64,000 bases of DNA from Apoda limacodes (lineage: Eukaryota; Arthropoda; Insecta; Lepidoptera; Limacodidae): assembly GCA_946406115.1 (NCBI GenBank), contig OX291548.1, positions 8,172,373 through 8,236,372 on the forward strand. Reading direction: 5' to 3'. Positions 54,552-64,000 of this stretch are shown here, in pieces. The number at the start of each line of letters is the position of its first letter. Position 1 is the stretch's first letter. The notes under the pieces were generated by a model, which was not told where the DNA came from, ran no database searches, and saw only the letters and a program-made list of their open reading frames with translations. Position numbers and translations under genes: made by a program.

Positions 54552-57385
54552 TAATACAATTCAAAATAAAAATTAAGCCTCCTAACCAAATGTTACATTA
54601 AGGCCCCTCTTACAGCCCACTAGCGCCGCCATTGATATCCTTAATTTACTCTTCGTAGAAAATCCAAATTTTTTACTTTACTTTTTTAAATAAAGAAATT
54701 AAAACTTAATATCATCATATCAGTAGTTGTTAAGCAACACGTTTCACGACAATATATGTGCTTGCAAATCACGAGCAACAAGTAAACCGTACTGGAAGGT
54801 CAGAGGTAGTACGACACGTAAGGCTGTATGGCTTTTAATAAAAAAATATCTATTTATTGGTTTGCTTCAGTGCAGATTTATATTCATAAAACATGCTTAC
54901 AAACATTAAACAATTACATGTGCCAGTGATGAGTGAAGCGAACAGGATATAATCACGTCCCGTAATTTAAACATATAGCCAATAACGCCGCCAAAATCTT
55001 ACCTCAAAAGCAACAAAAATGTAGTACTAAATGTTATAATTTAAAAACATCTTTTTCTGGTCGTATGAAAAGCCTTAGGCTGCACTATCTTTCGTGTCTG
55101 AGTGTATTCACTTTCGATACTTTTGCGTAAAAATCTATTTCGAACAATAATGAAAGATTTTCCGTGCTGGTGAAATAGGAAAAAAAACCATATTTTCCCT
55201 TTCTCCTGATTTAATGAAAATTAGTAAAACACTTAAGACTTAAAAGAATCATCAGCTCACCTTTCAAGCTCAGTTAAAAATATATTACTTTTTATTAAGT
55301 GAATACTTGTGTGTTAGGAGAAGTCTAGTAAGAGTAGATATAATAACATAATATTATGCAGCAATCTAATCTCAGGGCCTCTGTAATGTAGTCCGATGCC
55401 AAAATGCCATAGCTTTAAAAGGTAAAAAAAATATTGATTCATGAATATATACAAAAATAGAATAATGTATAGCCTGAAACATTAAAATATACTTATATAA
55501 TGCCTCTTATAAACTGCTTATGAAAGAAATCCGTCTTCGCTGCCCTCTTTTAACTTGGACAGAAAAGAATTGAGTTTTCATTTCTATCCCCTTTACATTA
55601 CTCGGCGTTTCGCATAGACATTATTGAGAAGATATTTTAATTAAGCTTAGGTTTCTAAATTGAGAGAAAGGAGTAATTGTTTCATCTCCCTTAAATAAAA
55701 CATTTTATAATTCACCTCATTTTGTATCAACTAATGACGTTTCAACAAAGGAAGATAATTTAGAAAGTGTTTTTTTTTGCAGAAACTCTCAACAACAAAA
55801 ACGAAAACTTTGAAAATACAAACGCTTTAAACGCTTTTGTTATTGATGTACTTATTCTTGAATTGTATTTTTTATTTAAATACGGATTTGTTTACTTCTC
55901 GACTTTTTTTTCCAATGACATATAATTGTGAAAATTACATTTATAAAATTAAATATTGTATGCTTATTTTAAAGTAATTTTATTATCAAAACGTTTAAAT
56001 TATTTTTATTATATTATAAAATAAATAAGTTTTTGCACAATTTTGTTTTTAAAAATCCGTCAAGTCCGCGTCAACCTCACTATCGTCTACATTTTTCCAA
56101 AATTTTAAAATCTAGTTTCTGAGCAATACTTTTAAGCGTTGGAATAATAAAAAACACAGCATTATAAAATAATTTATTATGAAATGGATTTTTGTTCATA
56201 TGTCTATATGAATCTTTGCATGCGCTTTAACGTTTGGTAATTTATGAAACAACTCTATTTATATTCTGAACTATATAATATGCGTAAAATATTATAAATT
56301 AAATTGTTTTCGTTGTACAAAGAAGTCTTCACAGCATTTTGTAAGATGTTAAAAAAACAAAGGTAAATAAATCTTCATGTTAAATAATATCCATTATTTC
56401 TTAGATACCAGACAATTAACGCGATACCAGAAGCAAAACATTAATTACTGAATAATTAAAGAAACGATTAAACCGTTTCTACTCTGTCTCGAGAGCGGCC
56501 GAAAATTGTTAGCGTACAAAACAGGGTTGTCTCTCGCAATAAACTTTGCGAAGGAATTTCATTAGTTTCGTTCAATAAATTAAGAGGTTATGCTCGTGTG
56601 TGTCGACCCTGCAATTACCTCATCAGCGCAAGGTGTAATGAAGAACCTTTGCTAAGACAACTAAGATGGTTGAAAGGTTGGTGATTGGATGTGGTTGTGT
56701 GTTTTTTTATACCAAATGTGACACTGTTGATTTTATCAATGATCCTAAAAAGCTCCAAATTTTTTTTCTTTTAATTATGATCGTACAAACCTCGTTTACC
56801 TACACACACCTGATAATCGGATTCGGCTTAGAGTGGAAGCAATATTAACGATTTTTGTGTGAAATTGTAGCTTCACAGTCCTCTTACGAGAGTTTCAGAC
56901 ATTCACTACTACAGCTACTAGAAATTGTCATTTTTGATTATATATTTGATCAAAGCAAATTTCAAAAATTTGCTTTTACAACAATATACATTTAACTAGT
57001 TATAAATAAATAAATGCGTGAGTTGTTGATTTCTGTTTCTTCTAAAAGAAATTTTTAACAGATATAATGCTATCTACAACTCAGAGATTTATCGTAGAAA
57101 CAATAAAAAACGATCTAATTTCTGAATAGATTGTAACTAACCCCCCAAACAACACATATACTAGCTACCCTTAACGTACCTACCTAACTAACCAGTATGG
57201 AAAGAAAGATTATAAGACAATATAAACACGAAACTTGAAAATTGAAGTATAAATTTATAGAAGGATTGGCTATGTGATCGTCTAAGTGGCAGGACCTAAT
57301 TGTGTAACGTAGACCGCAGGTTCTTTAAGAGAAAGACTGAAACACCGTTCTAGTAATAAAAATAGTATCCTCTACCCCTATGCGC
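54552..57385. other. no recognisable gene
   Basis: Almost 3 kb of AT-rich sequence. Frames at 54,727-54,909 and 56,666-56,848 have no motif. A GC-richer patch around 56,480-56,650 (CTGTCTCGAGAGCGGCCG) was not assigned. Confidence 0.45.
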
Positions 57386-57640
57386 TTTTTATTTTTCTAA
57401 AAAAATAAAAAGGTGGAAAGCTCCACCCAGCGCTTCCCACGGTACGTGTCCATACCGAGGCTAACTTAGCGCACATCCCCCGAAGGAGTAGAGGTGTGAA
57501 ATCATAAATGGTATAACCATTAAATTATCGTTGCAGCCGAAGCTGAAGACCGAAGTCTTAATATGTAGTTTCAGGAACAAATCCTTGTGCGTGCATAGCA
57601 CAAACACTCAGCCTTTAGGCCAAAGAGTGTGACATCCGTT
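57386..57640. other. hairpin and GC-richer relic
   Basis: CTTTTTATTTTTCTAAAAAA followed by ATAAAAAGG is a 12-bp inverted repeat near 57,386-57,412. After it, GAAAGCTCCACCCAGCGCTT and GGTACGTGTCCATACCGAGG look transposon-derived but are not identified. Confidence 0.4.
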
Positions 57641-57644
57641 CGCA

Positions 57645-57850
57645 CAGACACAGCCATGACATTGTCAAGAGAGCACGTCTCGTGTTAAGCACACTCCGAA
57701 GAGCAGGACGCAATAAACCCCACTGAACCATTTGTGTAGTAGGTAATTTATGTACCAATGGAACAGCCATGGAATTCACCAAGAGGGCACGCCCCATGCT
57801 TAACACACTCCGAAGAGCAAGACGCAATAAGCCCCACTGCATCCATGTTA
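57645..57850. repeat. 113-bp tandem duplication
   Basis: CAGCCATGACATTGTCAAGA at 57,651 recurs as CAGCCATGGAATTCACCAAG at 57,764; both units then share ACACTCCGAAGAGCA(G/A)GACG and CAATAA(A/G)CCCCACTG. On the minus strand the duplication gives a frame with two WGLLR(L/P)ALRSVL repeats, a consequence of the DNA repeat and not evidence for a protein. Confidence 0.85.
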
Positions 57851-58094
57851 CTTCAGTCGTAGATTATAAATGATATATTTCGGTTTTCAAGCCGGCGTCC
57901 ACACCATACATGATCAAGGATTCATAAACAGGTTAAATGTATAGGTATATTATCAGTTCAAGTACGAAGAATTATAGTTTATAGTTTATTTGATCGATTA
58001 ACGATAGAATAAGTGTGAGTTATATTATTTATGTAATATTCAGTATCGCAGCTTTTTAGGAATTTAGTCGCGAACCAAATATGATTCCATGAGT

Positions 58095-58623
58095 TGTTAC
58101 CAGTCGCGTAGGTGAAGTATCACTGTCGCCTTCGCGTAATCAGCGTCCGACTCCCCACAACTTGGCAACGGTTTACGTGTCTATTTAAATAAAGCAACAA
58201 TTGCCTTCTTTCGCAGTTTTTCGACTCTGACAGACAGCTCGGGGCAAGGACCTTTACCCTTCTACACTGTGTGATCTGTTGTCGTCGTTCAAGTCTCTCG
58301 GCACTGAACTCACATTCGTATTTGACCCAAACAAACGGATCGAAACGTTAGGCGAGAGATGTTCAAACCGTCTGTGAGCTCAGCCGATGTAACTTGAAGC
58401 CACTAACGAATGTTAACGATAAACATTCTGAGAGACCAGTAGGTTTTAAGCTTCCGATCCCCGGGCATGCCTCCATTTCATCTCCTTGTCTCCTCTTTAC
58501 TTTACTCAGGTGAGGCCTTTTTACCTGTGTAATATAGAAGCATTATAAACGATCAATCCTCAGAAGCAACGTCCATCACTAATACAAGCAAAGAAGTCGC
58601 ATTCCAATATTCAAATCGCTACA
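58095..58623 (+). repeat. LTR-like direct repeat, unit 1
   Basis: Begins TGTTACCAGTCGCGTAGGTG and ends ATTCAAATCGCTACA. It is about 529 bases, TGT...ACA at its ends like an LTR, with a TATTTAAATAAAGC promoter-like stretch near 58,182 and GCTCGGGGCAAGGACC downstream. Unit 2 starts 547 bases later. Confidence 0.75.
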
Positions 58624-58641
58624 AGACTTCTCCCTATTTGG
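58624..58641. other. 18-base spacer between LTR-like units
   Basis: AGACTTCTCCCTATTTGG. If the units are LTRs, almost all internal sequence is missing. The TTTGGTGTCAC junction could be a weak primer-binding-like site, but no tRNA match is clear. Confidence 0.4.
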
Positions 58642-59168
58642 TGTCACCAGTCGCGTAGGTGAAGTATCACTGTCGCCTTCGCGTAATCAGCGTCCGACTC
58701 CCCGCAACATGGCAACGGTTTACGTGTCAATTTTAATAAAACAACAATTGCCTTCTTTCGCAGTTTTTCGACTCTGACAGACAGCTCGGGGCAAGGACCT
58801 TTACCCTTCTACACTGTGTGATCTGTTGTCGTCGTTCAAGTCGCTCGGCACTGAACTCACCTCCGTATTTGACCCAAACAAACGGATCGAAACGTTAGGC
58901 GAGAGATGTTCAAACCGTCTGTGAGCTCAGCCGATGTAACTTGAAGCCACTAACGAATGTTAACGACAAACATTCTGAGAGACCAGTAGGTTTTAAGCTT
59001 CCGATCCCCGGGCATGCCTCCATCATCTCCTTGTCTCCACTTTTCTTTACTCAGGCGAGGACTTTTTACCTGTATTGTATAGCAGCAGTATAAGCAATCA
59101 AACATAAGAAGCAACATCCATCGCTAAATCCAGCAAAAGAGTCGCATTCCAATATTCAGGTCACTACA
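58642..59168 (+). repeat. LTR-like direct repeat, unit 2
   Basis: Begins TGTCACCAGTCGCGTAGGTG and ends TCAGGTCACTACA, about 527 bases. It differs from unit 1 at only scattered positions in the first 400 bases (for example CCACAACTTGG against CCGCAACATGG), more in the last 100. The 5 bases flanking the pair do not match, so no LTR-type target duplication is visible. Confidence 0.75.
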
Positions 59169-59895
59169 ACACTACCACCTTTTATTAGCCATCAGAAAGG
59201 TACATAATTCCTCTCATGTTAGAATGTATTCACTTAATAATACATTGCATTTTATATCAATTTATCGCATTTTGCATATGCCCACCTCATACGCTTTCTT
59301 TATATATTGTGGCCACGCGACGCTCGCCGCTGCCTATGTATGTCTACGTAAACTTATGCTGTCCCGGGTGTTCTAGTAATGAAATTTATTTTATTTTCGA
59401 ATTTAGGTTTTTAACTACATAAATGTGTTAAGCCCGTCTTTAGAAAGTCTACAAAAATATTAAAGACCTCCACCGCCACGATCCTGGCTAACTTTTTCTA
59501 AGTCCTCGATCTTCCACGATTGCATTAAATTATTATTTTGATCATTATGTTAGTTTTATATAACAATTTTATTTTATATATATTTTTTTTTTTCTTTTTT
59601 TTTTTTTATTATTTAATTTTATTTTTATAAAATTTAATATTATAAAGGACGAAGATGGCTTGGTAGACGGGTAGGCTTGGCAGATGGGTACAAGATGTTG
59701 TATATTTATAATTGTATATTTCTGTAGAAACACATTTTTAAAATTTGCTCTGTAAAAATATGAAATTGAAAATACTAATTTGCCGCGGCGGTAGTTAGGA
59801 GAGGTTACGCTCTTTAAAAGCCAGTGACACACAATAACTATATATAATTAATATAATAATTAATTATACACAATAATAATAATTTTGCTGGAGAA
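59169..59895. other. no gene; low-complexity T- and A-rich tract at 59,575-59,640
   Basis: TATATATATTTTTTTTTTTC and following T-runs. A minus frame at 59,569-59,832 reads through it and ends in a lysine run, so it is not supported. Confidence 0.5.
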
Positions 59896-60112
59896 TGAAT
59901 TTGCCATATCCCTGCGACATATGTCCTAGAGATTTGGCCAAAACCTTGGCAATGACAAAATATTTTACTTTTGTACAATAACCCTTATTTTTTTAAGGGA
60001 TTTGGCCAAATCACTGTCGCACCCAGTGATATGGTGAAACTGCCATTGATTTTTACCATAGCCCTGGAAATAGTCAGTGATTTGGCCAAATCACTAATGT
60101 CAGCCGTGTTAT
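59896..60112. repeat. cluster of TTTGGCCAAA palindromes
   Basis: TTTGGCCAAA occurs three times, at 59,933-59,942, 60,001-60,010 and 60,081-60,090. The last lies in a perfect 20-bp palindrome AGTGATTTGGCCAAATCACT (60,076-60,095); the second in a 14-bp palindrome with TCACTG after it. ATATGGTGAAAC, TTACCATAGCCC and TTATGGTAAAA fall between them, so the stretch seems built from diverged short units of about 68-80 bases. Function unknown. Confidence 0.8.
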
Positions 60113-61324
60113 GGTAAAAAAAAAATTAATGAGATCTTGCCTCACATTTATGTAGTTATCCAAAAAAGGAAAGTGAAGAACGTGTATTATTTTTACCCGA
60201 CTGTGCCTTATGTTTAACTTAACTGATGGTTATGTTTTTCCAGTTTATGTATGTATATATATTTCTTTAACACGCTCTGTAACCTAAACGGCTAGATGGA
60301 TTTTAGCTTAAGTGGCTTAAGTCGTTAGATTAGTCTCAATTGTGAAAGTGACACTGGGCACATAATTAAAATGACTCCCGTTTGCTTAAAGATTTTATAT
60401 GTTTTAATTTCTGTTCAACCACAGACAACCGAACCAAATCCCCAGGATTTTGGGCAAAACACGGATTTTCTCATATCCCTGCAACATATCCGTGTGAAGG
60501 ACGCACCAAACGTTTTTTTTTTAAACGCAAAAATCTAATTCCTATTATAACAATGGCTACGCTTAGCTCATAGCTTATTTAGCATTTTATAATACATCAT
60601 ACCTATATGTTACGTGTGACACTACGGGGCACAGCTAATAAAAATAATATAATTTTGGACTAAAATACTAAGTTTCAGTATGATAATGAAATGTAGGGAC
60701 ACGTTGACACTTTAAAACCTAAGTTAACACCTACTTATTTTTTTATATCGGTCTACGGAGGGTTGTAATTTTAGCAGTTTATTTATGGACATATTCAACT
60801 ATCTTCATCTGTTATCGTTTACCTTCTAAGCTACTGATCATACTTTCACTGATCACTCAAATAAGGTGTCGTCAACTTCGTCTCAGGTTGTTTTGAATTT
60901 TAAGACTTATGTCTGTGGCTTTAGAGTTTCAAGCGTATTTGGCTATATTATAGCGTCTTATAAAATCCAATATACTGCATAAATAATAGATTAAATACCA
61001 TGGAATTGAATAAAAGCTCTAGATAAACACATTCTTAATTAAAAAGTAATTTTTACAACTCTCGAAGAAAAGGAAGATAAAAATCATATTGCCTCTAATA
61101 CTTGGGTTAGTCGTGATTTAGTTTTTAAACTTCCACAAGTTATTTCTAACATCATTCAAGAATTTGATACAAAAACTTTTTGGACAAGTATTTATGCATA
61201 GGTAAATTAACTGAATATTAGTAATTATTTTCTAACTATATAAATTAAAGAAAATAAATACGAGATGCATAATCCTTCCTTTATTTTGGTTACAATATTA
61301 TACATAAGTATTACTTAAATATTT
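60113..61324. other. no recognisable gene
   Basis: The phrase CATATCCCTGCAACATAT at 60,474 echoes CATATCCCTGCGACATAT at 59,906, hinting that the palindrome-bearing repeat extends or recurs. The frame at 60,382-60,573 has no motif. Confidence 0.45.
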
Positions 61325-61507
61325 TTTTTAAAACTCTAAGGTGGCAAACAAGCTTACGGTCCGCTTATGGTAAGCGGTCACCGTAGCGTATGGACGTTTG
61401 CAACAACAGGAAAATAACTCGCGCGTTGCCGACCCTTCAGAAATCTATAACCTTCTTTCTTGAATGTACTCCTTGGAGAAAACCTTTGCAGGGAGCTCAT
61501 ACCATAA
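61325..61507 (-). pseudogene. LINE (CR1-like) 3' end
   Basis: The plus strand reads CTAAGGTGGCAAACAAGCTT, ACGGTCCGCTTATGGTAAGC, GCGCGTTGCCGACCCTTCAG and GGAGAAAACCTTTGCAGGGA, the reverse of the 20.6-20.76 kb copy (AGGTTTTCTCC, CTGAACGTTGCAAG). It is cut at about 61,507. Confidence 0.85.
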
Positions 61508-64000
61508 ATTCATTACATAAATCAATGAGCCTTAACTGTTGTGTAAGAGAATGCTCATATGTCGAAAAATGGTTTTATTTACCGTATCCATTGAAATAGC
61601 TACATCCTGTCACCTTCTTGTTAGAAGTTTCTCATAAACGCTGACTTGCCTGCTTGACTTATTCTAGTAAAATGTATTCTTTACGGCCTTAAGCATTTTA
61701 GTTATTTTTTTGCTGTACCTACATATGTGGTAGGGCTGTTGTGTTATGAAAGCGAATGTTAAGCCAAGACAGACTCAGATGGCTAATGGGTAACTTGAAA
61801 ATTTTGATAGTTGATTGGGCACTAGCTCGACAAAGTTTCTCCACACAGGGCAAGCGAGGATTAGCATGGTAGGCTATGGCCTAAGCCTCCATCCTCCAAT
61901 AAGAAGCCTGTCGCCTTGCAATGAAAGCATAAAGGCTTAGTCAACAATACAGGTTGTAATGAGAGTACTTACTAAGATTTTTTTTATATTTTGGGGTCCG
62001 TAAAAGAACTACTATACTTCGGTGCCTGTTCGTCTGTCTGTATGCCACGGCTGTGTTTTAAAATCTATTATTACTTGCTGCATATTTTAAAGTTATAAAA
62101 AAAAATGAAGTTAATACAATTTTAAGTTATTCTAATAATGGGTAACTCAGCGTTATACGATAACTTTGGCGTTATGTGTGTCATATAAACGTGTTTTTAG
62201 GCATTTACTTCTACTTACGCTAGTCAGTTTTGGTATTTAATACAATAAGTTTTTTCCAATTCTCTTATTACTCAATTACTCATATTGAATCATAAAGATC
62301 TAATTTCGTATTGTGTTACGAAGTAAACGCTATGAAACTTTCAGTTTTAAATTTGAACCTCATTATGGATTCAATTGTGAGTATTTTTGAATTAATCAAT
62401 TCAAATAGCGTACAACAAAGGTATATAACTATCTATGTCATCTTTCAAGCTCATAGTTTCACTGTATATCGATATAACTCACAGTGACAGGCAGTCAAAG
62501 ACTTTAGTGACAGAAAGAAAAAAAATTCAACAATTTAAAAATAAACGGCTATTTTTAGGAATAGCCCCGCTCTACCCAAAAAAACATATTCTAAATTTCT
62601 ATTACTCATAACTTAGTTAAATCACAAATCACAAACTACTCATAACTTAGCTAAATATACACGAAAGTAAATAGGATTTAAAATATGTGCTAGATATAAC
62701 TGTATATCAAAACCGAAAAAGGAGAAAACCCGAAATATATCAAGTTGTTTATACATTCAGCCTTAATTGTGACATAAGAACAAAATAAATAACATAAATG
62801 GACTCACAATTAGTAACAAACTACCACTAAACGTCTCGCATATCTAACTTCCCCCTATAAATACTAAAATTCTTTTTATATTTTTATTATCTCAAGTTAT
62901 TTCATAATTTCTGTCTCATGGTCGGTGATTTAGTACCACGGGTCGTCGCTAGAGGAGCTTGGTGAGCTAAAAAAAATTACATCAGACGTCTTTATGATAA
63001 ATTACCTTGAGTTATCTTCCGCCTTGTAATTTCATCCTTAGAAGTATCAACTGACCGTGTTTCATGGCGTCTACGACGATTTGCTTCTGCATTTAATTCC
63101 TAAAGAGATGAGCTTCTTTAACTTCTAAATATCGAAATAACAAGACTAACTTTTGGTTATTTACATGTCATAAGTTTAGTTTTGCTAAAGCTACTCAGTA
63201 TATTGAATGATATATTGAACTTTAAGGTGAGATGACATACCTAAACGAGTTAAGTTTGCAAGAATTTGACTAATTTTGTTACAGTCATCAGAACACAGGT
63301 CTCTCCTTGAAGAAGAAGGCTTAGGCCATAGTCTGCCACGCTGGCCTAATGCAGAGTGGCGGACGTTGTCGAGCTAGTGGCCACTCGACTGTCAGAGTTT
63401 TCAACCCACTCATAAGGCCACTGACTTGACTTGACAACTGCTATCTTATAACAAATAGTCAGGACTGACGATTTACCGTGCCGCCGAAACACGAAGAAAT
63501 TCAGAGGAATGTGCCACTAGGCGTTTACTCATCCAAGTAATGACCACGCCCGACGTTGCTTAACATATCGTTTCTGATAAACGGGTATCATTGGGCCATT
63601 TACTAGATTACAAATATCCAATAAAAATATCGTGGTAGCGTAAGAAGAGATTTTAATTATTATGTAACTTTTTTTATGATTTATTATGATGCTGATTTAG
63701 TATTAATAAATTGAAATGGACCTAGAATACCTACTAAATTGTGTAAGATTGTAATCATTTTTGTGTTGGAACACGAATATTATTATCACAAAATTTAGAT
63801 GGGTCGCAAACGATGAGATGAGACAAAAGGGATGAGTCCTCGTTGAGGGCGATTATGTTGTACCATGAAATATCTGGTTTTTAAAACTTAGAAATAAATA
63901 AATTATAGTTGCATCTCTTGAAACATTAAAGATTTAAATAAAATATGTATAGAGATCGTAAAAGATGGACTATAAATGGTTTACGCGGTAAATTAGCACT
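61508..64000. other. no recognisable gene; two related repeat relics
   Basis: At 61,790-61,935 (TTGATTGGGCACTAGCTCGA, GGTAGGCTATGGCCTAAGCC) and, in reverse, at 63,290-63,420 (TGAAGAAGAAGGCTTAGGCC, CACGCTGGCCTAATGCAGAG) the same kind of repeat occurs: GGCCTAAGCC / GGCTTAGGCC with a nearby CTAGCTCGA / TCGAGCTAG. A partial GGGGTCCGTAAAAG ... TCGTCTGTCTGTATGCC relic lies at 61,993-62,048. The rest is AT-rich. Confidence 0.45.

Noticed and set aside
57615..57842. Protein with WGLLRxALRSVL repeats on the minus strand
   Set aside because: The repeat comes from a 113-bp DNA duplication; there is no other sign of coding.
59569..59832. 87-codon minus-strand frame ending in a lysine run
   Set aside because: Its end is produced by a T-rich low-complexity tract; no motif.

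Overview
The window is AT-rich animal DNA built almost entirely from old, nested transposable elements. The mix points to an insect, most likely a moth or butterfly: RTE-type retrotransposons with the GVRQGD / AFDSIETW protein style, a second LINE family ending in the LCVFYRLYNGLCSEELFEMMP and VRFQKNFLPRTLKLWNELP motifs, short Helitrons that start A|TC and end CTAG|T, the dispersed repeat with GTTCCGTA ends and the GCGAGTCGGACTCGC motif, tRNA-derived SINEs, mariner and hAT remnants. That assignment rests on family recognition, not on a search. I see no convincing host gene, rRNA, tRNA gene, CRISPR or bacterial-type operon. The density of broken, stacked insertions would fit gene-poor heterochromatin (a W chromosome is one possibility), but nothing here proves that.

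Layout. 0.4-1.0 kb: RTE fragment (-). 2.0-2.45 kb: LINE 3' end (+) with an (ATT)n tail. 4.1-5.35 kb: LINE and Helitron fragments (-). 10.0-10.8 kb: a 40-bp minisatellite beside a GC-rich block. 12.6-13.55 kb: three tail-only LINE remnants and a perfect 19-bp hairpin. 17.2-20.76 kb: a 5'-truncated LINE (+) split by a 3,001-bp snap-back element with 1,435-bp arms. 21.4-25.7 kb: two MITEs, a LINE endonuclease fragment, a three-unit 145-bp array, a Helitron. 26.0-31.5 kb: LINE, mariner, dispersed repeats, SINE, Helitrons, and an RTE inserted in a terminal-inverted-repeat element. 33.8-36 kb: a 125-bp array split by a repeat, plus SINE 3' ends. 37.3-40.07 kb: a hAT element with an 8-bp target duplication, containing a LINE. 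41-43.8 kb: Helitron and nested inverted-repeat elements. 44.1-47.7 kb: mariner and a nearly full-length but dead RTE. 49.1-54.6 kb: SINEs, a decayed RTE, dispersed repeats, Helitron, LINE C-terminus. 57.6-59.2 kb: tandem duplications, one LTR-like. 59.9-60.1 kb: a cluster of TTTGGCCAAA palindromes. 61.3 kb: another LINE 3' end.

Nothing here works together as a pathway. The useful information is archaeological: in two cases the window holds both an interrupted and an uninterrupted copy of the same repeat, so the insertion site and target duplication can be read directly. The strongest candidate for something undescribed is the 3-kb near-perfect palindrome at 17,380-20,380, which has no recognisable transposase, a 3-bp TAA target duplication and one reading frame carried in both arms.
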